From: Labyrinthula sp. Ha
Taxonomy: Eukaryota; Sar; Bigyra; Labyrinthulida; Labyrinthulaceae
NCBI GenBank assembly: GCA_015227615.1
Contig: JAALGZ010000038.1
Location: 124,001 to 188,000 of the forward strand
Reading direction: 5' to 3'
Length of the DNA: 64,000 nt
Shown: piece after piece, positions 58,406 through 64,000 of the stretch
Position numbering within the stretch: position 1 is the stretch's first letter
How the letters are laid out: every line of letters starts with the position of its first letter
Notes under the pieces: generated by a model
What the model was told of the DNA's origin: nothing
The model's database searches: none
The model's input: the letters and a program-made list of their open reading frames with translations, nothing else
Position numbers and translations under genes: made by a program

Positions 58406-59776
58406 TCATAAACAACCAAATATAACCACTTCTTGATGTATTCCATACTTTGCTTTAAAAGAATCTAATTCTGTGCACTCAGAAGCCACCTCTGTACCAT
58501 CAACAAAAATACTCCTTAAACTTTGAAAAACAGAGAAATCAAATCCATCAAAGTTAGATATTCCGCTTCCAGTAATATCTAAATTTGTCAAATTAACATT
58601 CCTTATCTCTTCAGGCAGCTCTTCAAGAACTTCACATCCTGCAAATGACAACTCGATTCCAACATGCTCATTTCCCTTGAAAGCTCCTTCTTCAATATCT
58701 TGCAGAAAGCCATCACCATTAATGAATATTGATATTTGTTCAGATTGAACATCCAAAATTTTGCTACCAAAGAAATCTTCCGGAATTGTTCTAATAAAGT
58801 TACCTGAAAGAGACAATACGGGATTTCCAGATGTCAAACTTCGCAAGGTTATTTTTTTTCCTTCTGCAATTAGAATATTTCGAAGTTGCAAAATACTTTG
58901 CGTATCCAAAAAAATGTTGAATTGAATAAAATTTTTTGGTGAACTTGTTATTAAACTGACTTCACGTGATGAAAACTCAAAATTTCTTGCTTGAGTAAAG
59001 ATAATCTGCTCAGAAGGGAAATCGGAGGGATATTCTTTGATTTCAGAATTTCCAACGAAAATTAATTGCAGGTTTTGATTTTGATCTAGAAAAATGTCTA
59101 CTGTTGAATTAATTATGTGAATTGCTCCGATATTCATTCCCAATCCAGCTCCAAAGACATCCTTTTCAATCAGTCCAACAGTCAGATTAGAGAAAAATAT
59201 TTGATCAAGAACCGAAAAGTCAAAAGTTACTTGTGAGAAAGGTTGCTGTGGAAAACAACTCAATTCAATGTTTTCTATATGTAGAAAAGATTCTGCAAAG
59301 TAAGCATTCTCAGAAATGAGTTTCCTTGATTTTTCGGCATCCTGAATACTGCAACTAGGATAGTTATCTACTTCCAAATTTTCACCATCTTGGCGCAAAA
59401 AATAGTAAGTTAAAGAACTAGATGTACATAAAATAAATATAATAACTCCTAAGAAAAGCAATATTTTCACTCTCTTTTGCTTCTGTCTCTTATTCTTCTT
59501 ATTCTTGTTATATGCACTTGCGAGAGTTTTATCCGTAAAAGGGAGTTTACTTAAGGTTACATCATTATTACCGGTTTCTCCACTGTGTAAATAAATTAAT
59601 GGTGAGAAAGTAGCCAAACTCTTTCGTCCATTCGATACTTCGGAGTATTTTCTCTGTAAGGTCTCAATTTCCATGAACGGGATCACATTCGTACTGTTCA
59701 CTGACTTGGTGTCCTCCTCGTTGAACTCCAGTGAGAACAGATTTGTGGTCACTGTTGTTGACTTGTTTTCCTCCAT
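58406..59776 (-). CDS. LRR-like single-pass membrane protein E
   Basis: A 456-residue protein when started at the ATG at 59776 (MEENKS). An in-frame ATG 22 codons earlier exists, but the shorter form aligns with D from its first residues and matches its length. Cytosolic part: VIPFMEIETLQRKY and SNGRKSLATFSPL, then a strongly basic stretch (KNKKNKRQKQKRVK) before the membrane helix at about 105-126. The secretory-side domain has C142 (PSCSIQDAEKS), LSCFPQQPF, FLDQNQNLQLIF, TIPEDFFGSK, GAFKGNEHVGIELSFAGCEVLEELPEEI, NLTNLDITGSGISNFDGF, and cysteines at ASECTEL and the penultimate residue. Tandem with D, same strand, clean frame. It is more similar to D than to A, B or C, so the pair arose by its own local duplication. 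Role unknown; architecture suits a surface recognition protein. Confidence 0.86.
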   Translation of the reverse strand: MEENKSTTVTTNLFSLEFNEEDTKSVNSTNVIPFMEIETLQRKYSEVSNGRKSLATFSPLIYLHSGETGNNDVTLSKLPFTDKTLASAYNKNKKNKRQKQKRVKILLFLGVIIFILCTSSSLTYYFLRQDGENLEVDNYPSCSIQDAEKSRKLISENAYFAESFLHIENIELSCFPQQPFSQVTFDFSVLDQIFFSNLTVGLIEKDVFGAGLGMNIGAIHIINSTVDIFLDQNQNLQLIFVGNSEIKEYPSDFPSEQIIFTQARNFEFSSREVSLITSSPKNFIQFNIFLDTQSILQLRNILIAEGKKITLRSLTSGNPVLSLSGNFIRTIPEDFFGSKILDVQSEQISIFINGDGFLQDIEEGAFKGNEHVGIELSFAGCEVLEELPEEIRNVNLTNLDITGSGISNFDGFDFSVFQSLRSIFVDGTEVASECTELDSFKAKYGIHQEVVIFGCL

Positions 59777-62700
59777 TATTCCTTTATTAGTATTGGTTTT
59801 ATTCCGGGGATATAATTTTAAAAGGATGTATTTACAAAACAATGTTTTGTAAACTGTTCTATTTTCTGGGACATAAAATAAGAATTACATAAACGAAGAA
59901 TTTAATTTTGGGCAATTGAAATCTTTTTGATGAGTATACATATGATAAGAGTATCAAATCCAAATGATAATAAAATATTTGATATTATTGCAGAGTTTAT
60001 TGGTAGCTGCATTAACTATTGAAGAGAGTTTTAAGAAGTTTTCAATACTCAACTTGGGTTGTTGCGGGTTCTTTTTTGCTCATTAAACTTTTGGAATATA
60101 TTTATCAACGTAGAATCGAGTGTACTTGAGTTCATTCATTTGTCGGTGAGAGAGATCGCAGAGGAGTTTTCCAAAAGAAAATTTCAAACTTATTGCTATG
60201 GTTTCAGACATAGATTAACTCGACAGTAACCTGATATTCGTAAATGATGCGAAGATATTACGGTTTCAAACCTCCGTGGATATTAAAACCTGCGTTCATG
60301 ATATAATTATTCTCAGAACTAAAATTTAAGAAGTATTTGGACAACTCTGAGGTTAACACCAATGAGTAAGGATACCCCTAAGGGATAATGTAGACAGTTC
60401 AAGCGTTTTGGGACAATTTTAATGCACAAGTATACAAAACATTATCCGACTAAGTCATAGTATCTTAACAAATTTCAACTACCCAGAAGCGAAAACTACA
60501 TTAAGATAGAGATTATATATTGGAATAGTTCCATATTAAAAGTTAAAAAAAAATAATTAGAGACGCCTCGAAGCTGAGAAAACGATAAAAAGAACGAATT
60601 GGAAAACAAAATATAATTTCTACAAGTTGGGAGGTACTACAGAAATGAAGAATCCAGTCAAACGCCTTTGCTTACATACAAGAAAATGGTTAGGTCTGAA
60701 AAACAAAATTTACACCCCATGAAATCTATGTCGTAGACCACTTTGAAATTAGAAGAGGAAAATGGTTTATTGAACCAAGTTCCAAAGTTTTTGTAGCGGA
60801 TGGAGTAGAGTTAATATGAATATTTAGTAAGGTAAGAAGACAACGAGATGTCATTTATTCCAGTGTCATAAATACACTAGGGTACATAAAAGACATTCTC
60901 TTATACATGAAGGGTAAAGTTAAAGCACTGAAATTTATAATAGTAACACTCTCTGCGGGGATGAGTTACAACAAAGGTAACCAAAATGGGACTAAATACC
61001 ATGATTGCCTGCTTCATCGCAAGTATTCCCTTATCAAGTGGCAAAGGGTTAATTCTTGAAGATTGGCTTGAAATTATTGAAGGAAAGGGTTATTGCATTG
61101 TAAGAAAGAATAGAAATATCAAGAAACCATTTAATGGATAATAATGATTACTTGTACTTTTGGATGGCGATGATATAATCCGAATTACTTCACATGTAAG
61201 TTTTGTCAATTGCCCTTAAGTAAATATTACTACCTAGTGGAAGATCTTTATAATCACTCTTGAAATACTGTTCAAGAACTCCATAGCTCTTTTTGCGTTT
61301 TCTCAAATGGAACTTCTATTTGCTAAGTGTTTTTCACATACTCTTAAACCCTAGTCTTTATTATTTATGATGGATTCATCTCCTATCATACTCTCAGCTA
61401 TCTGAGTGTATCCAAATCAAGCCCAGAAGCATCATCTGAACTCTCTATATTACTGTAAATCTGTACCATTTAGATATCAATATTTTATCTGCAAAGAAAT
61501 GGGAACTTTGACACAGCTATGTCACAGGGGAAAATATTTATTCTCCACAGTAAATAGTCCAGTGTACTCTTAACACAACAAGTGCAGTTGATTGGACTAT
61601 AAAAGAACTATATATTTTGACCAAACCTGGTATTCCAAGTAGGGTGGAGAGTTCATGGATCTCCTTTGGTGTATATTCTACAATGCGATCATGCAGCAGT
61701 GGAAATCATAAAGGCTGCTGCTCAGCCTAATTTGCAAACATCGATTACACTATAGTGCCGCAAACAGACAAAACCAAATAAAATGGAAATGGGGTCAAAA
61801 TACTTCATCGATGTTCAAAGTTCTAACTCCAGCATCAACACAGTGTTGTAATACTGTAGTGATTCAAGTAATAATTCATTCCAAATGGACAAATAATGAG
61901 AAACAAAAAGTTCTTCTAAGACTTAAAACTCGTTTCTCTCAACAACCTACTGGTTGATTCACAGCAATTTTCGTTCCATTGAGATTTCCCGTACATATGT
62001 CTCATAGCCAAATCAACGCCACTGTGTGCGAAGTTGTTTAGGCATTGAAACAGAAGATATGATCGGAGAGGTGAATCCTTTTCACACCTTTTGGTTTTAT
62101 AATGAGATTTGAATATTAGTCACGGGAACTTCATGTGGCGTAGTCTTCTATAGATGTTTGATGTGCTTATTTCAAGAATCCATCTGGGGAGTATGTGGTT
62201 GACAACATTTTGGTATACTGTTTTGAATCGGGAAATAAAAATATTAGGTTATAATTTTTATTAATTCTATGTTCTTTCATTTTTACTTGTGTGCAATTGT
62301 ACGCGATTTCGATTAGATGTCTCATTTAAAACATGTTTTTATACATATGTAGAAAAACTTATCTTCGCCTGAATATTTTGACGTTATGTAGCAAACTGTT
62401 AAGCTTTAAGGCATAGAATATAAATGATTGGTAAATAACAGAATACATATAAAGTGATATTCCTTAGCGTTACATCTGCTTTAAAGCCTAAGAGCAGATG
62501 ATTGTAAAGGAGTATTCATACATTCTTGCTTAGAATACTTTGTCAATATTAAATATATTTCTTAGCCATGTTGGGAATGAAGTTGAAACATATTCTATAT
62601 ATTTCTTGTTTTCTTTCGAAGATAAAACCAAAGGTATTAGAATATATATTTCCCATAAAGATGCACGTATCTACGTGTAAACATTTCATAATAATATAGA

Positions 62701-64000
62701 TTTAATGCAAATAATACATGGAAACATTGTGCTTACTCTAAAGAACTGTAGATTTGGGTCGTTGGTCTCCTTAAATTAAAATTATACAAGTATGGTTTTT
62801 CACATGGTAGCCAGAAATAAGGGGTTTATTATCAGTCACCAAAGCTCCGAAAGACCAATTGTTTCTTGTTAATGACCTATATCATTAAGAACGGAAACAA
62901 GGGTTGGAAATACATGTATCAAAAGGGATACGCAAAAATGCAAATAAAATACAAGATTTGAGCATCCACATATACCTAGGAAAATATTTACCAAATGTCA
63001 TATAAAGTATGTGAAATAAGTCCCAACACCATTATAATACTCTAATAACATCATTAGACTGAAGTAGCACGCGCAGCTTTATTTATTTACTAAATATCCA
63101 TTGCTGAAAATATAAACTGGAGACAAAAATGGTTCTGAGAATTAGATAAAAATTGTACTGGACTGCTTAAGACGTTTCATAAAATGTAAATGTTCGACGA
63201 TGGTGTTATAAATAGCTTAAATAAGGGTGGTCGTTACTTGCAAATTTAATAGATGTGCAAAGAATTCAACTTGACGATCGTGTATTCTTGCAAAAGAAAA
63301 TATAATACGAACTCTTATTGTAATTATATGCGTCCCCTTACTATATTTACCATTCTCCGAAAAAGCAGTACCACTTAAGACAATATGAGGAAAGTCGTTT
63401 ATTTGTCTTGTATAATAACTAAGAAAAGGATACATGTCTAAAGCACCGAACCAGAGAACCAGGAAAAATATATTTAAGTGGTGAATATGCAAGACTATTC
63501 TTACTTGGAATTTTAATTATAGTAAAGTAAGTTTTAGCTTAGTTAAACCCATGATTTCATATCTCCAAATTGAATGGGATTCCCTTAAATTAAACAAAAA
63601 TCTTGTATTAGAAAATGTTGTGAATGGACAACTTTTATGACCAAATATAAGTGCTATGAAATGAAACAAGAATAAATAATTCTTGTATTTTACTTTCTTA
63701 GAACCAAAAAAAACGAATAAGATGTCAAGGGGACACATTGCAAAAACTTATTTCTCGGTTAAAAATTTTGCTCTCTATTAAAACATTCGATGTATAATAA
63801 TAATAATAATATTATGACAGAACAACACTTCAACTAAATAAATAAATAAATGTTTCAAGGAATATGAAATTATTATGCAAGAAAAGGGTGGGTTGAGTTA
63901 AAGTACATTCTACTTATGTTACGACTATCAATGACACACTGAAATATAAGTTGCAACATGCTTTGTAAAAACCCATTTATACAGATTATTTTAACGTTTT
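59777..64000. other. Gene-poor stretch, 4.2 kb
   Basis: Contains the E promoter side, with ATTCCGGGGATATAAT near 59801. About 60.5-62.1 kb is a little richer in G+C and contains fragments that read like protein for 30-50 codons, but no family could be named. The end of the window is very A+T-rich with short tandem repeats. Confidence 0.4.
63792..63850. repeat. Simple repeats ATA and AAAT
   Basis: A run of (ATA)n at about 63792-63812 is followed within 25 bases by AATAAATAAATAAAT at about 63836-63850. Ordinary low-complexity sequence. Confidence 0.75.

Noticed and set aside
60950-62050. Short protein-like stretches on both strands, considered as a decayed transposon or gene
   Set aside because: No catalytic motif or family could be named, and the frames are short and inconsistent.
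1-64000. tRNA, rRNA, spliceosomal RNA and CRISPR signatures
   Set aside because: No TTCGANTCC-type box with a matching cloverleaf and no conserved rRNA or snRNA core was found by eye; a covariance-model search would be decisive.

Overview
The window reads as nuclear DNA of a unicellular eukaryote. It is A+T-rich by eye and uses the standard stop codons. Most genes are a single exon; where introns occur they are extremely short (28 nt, GT...AG, in both aldehyde dehydrogenase genes). The mix of products argues against bacteria, animals and land plants: a myosin with an unusual tail, a fungal-type Zn2Cys6 regulator with a PAS-like region, a small zinc-finger protein of the HGGG repeat type common in stramenopiles and plants, an SAP/RS/RRM splicing-type protein, and a decayed aromatic amino-acid hydroxylase. 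A stramenopile-like protist is my best guess, but the sequence does not settle the lineage.

Layout. 1-2.9 kb: no gene; a dispersed repeat interrupted by a 257-bp foldback element. 2.9-8.8 kb: myosin heavy chain (+) converging on a Zn2Cys6/PAS transcription factor (-). 8.8-12.9 kb: no gene seen. 12.9-16.2 kb: an orphan two-helix membrane protein (+), a phenylalanine hydroxylase pseudogene (-), and the first of five related LRR-like membrane proteins (-). 16.2-22.0 kb: nothing recognisable. 22.0-25.2 kb: tandem pair of LRR-like proteins (+). 25.2-34.8 kb: nothing recognisable. 34.8-36.5 kb: HGGG zinc-finger protein (+) and SAP/RS/RRM protein (-), convergent. 38.0-48.0 kb: two paralogous aldehyde dehydrogenases (-) flanking a START/SRPBCC-like membrane protein (+) and a decayed relative of it. 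48.0-55.0 kb: nothing recognisable. 55.0-59.8 kb: a VPS4 (MIT-AAA ATPase) pseudogene and a second tandem LRR-like pair, all on the minus strand. 59.8-64.0 kb: nothing recognisable.

The main pattern is local gene-family growth and loss. Five LRR-like single-pass membrane proteins, two ALDH genes and a START-like gene with a decayed partner all point to tandem or segmental duplication, and three pseudogenes (PAH, VPS4, START-like) show the reverse process. The LRR-like family is the best candidate for an undescribed system. Each member has a long variable cytosolic N-terminus, one membrane helix, and a secretory-side domain of about 310-330 residues with conserved cysteines, which suits a surface recognition or adhesion role. 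That role is an inference. Genes are far apart although introns are minimal. I found no tRNA, rRNA, CRISPR array or convincing autonomous transposon.
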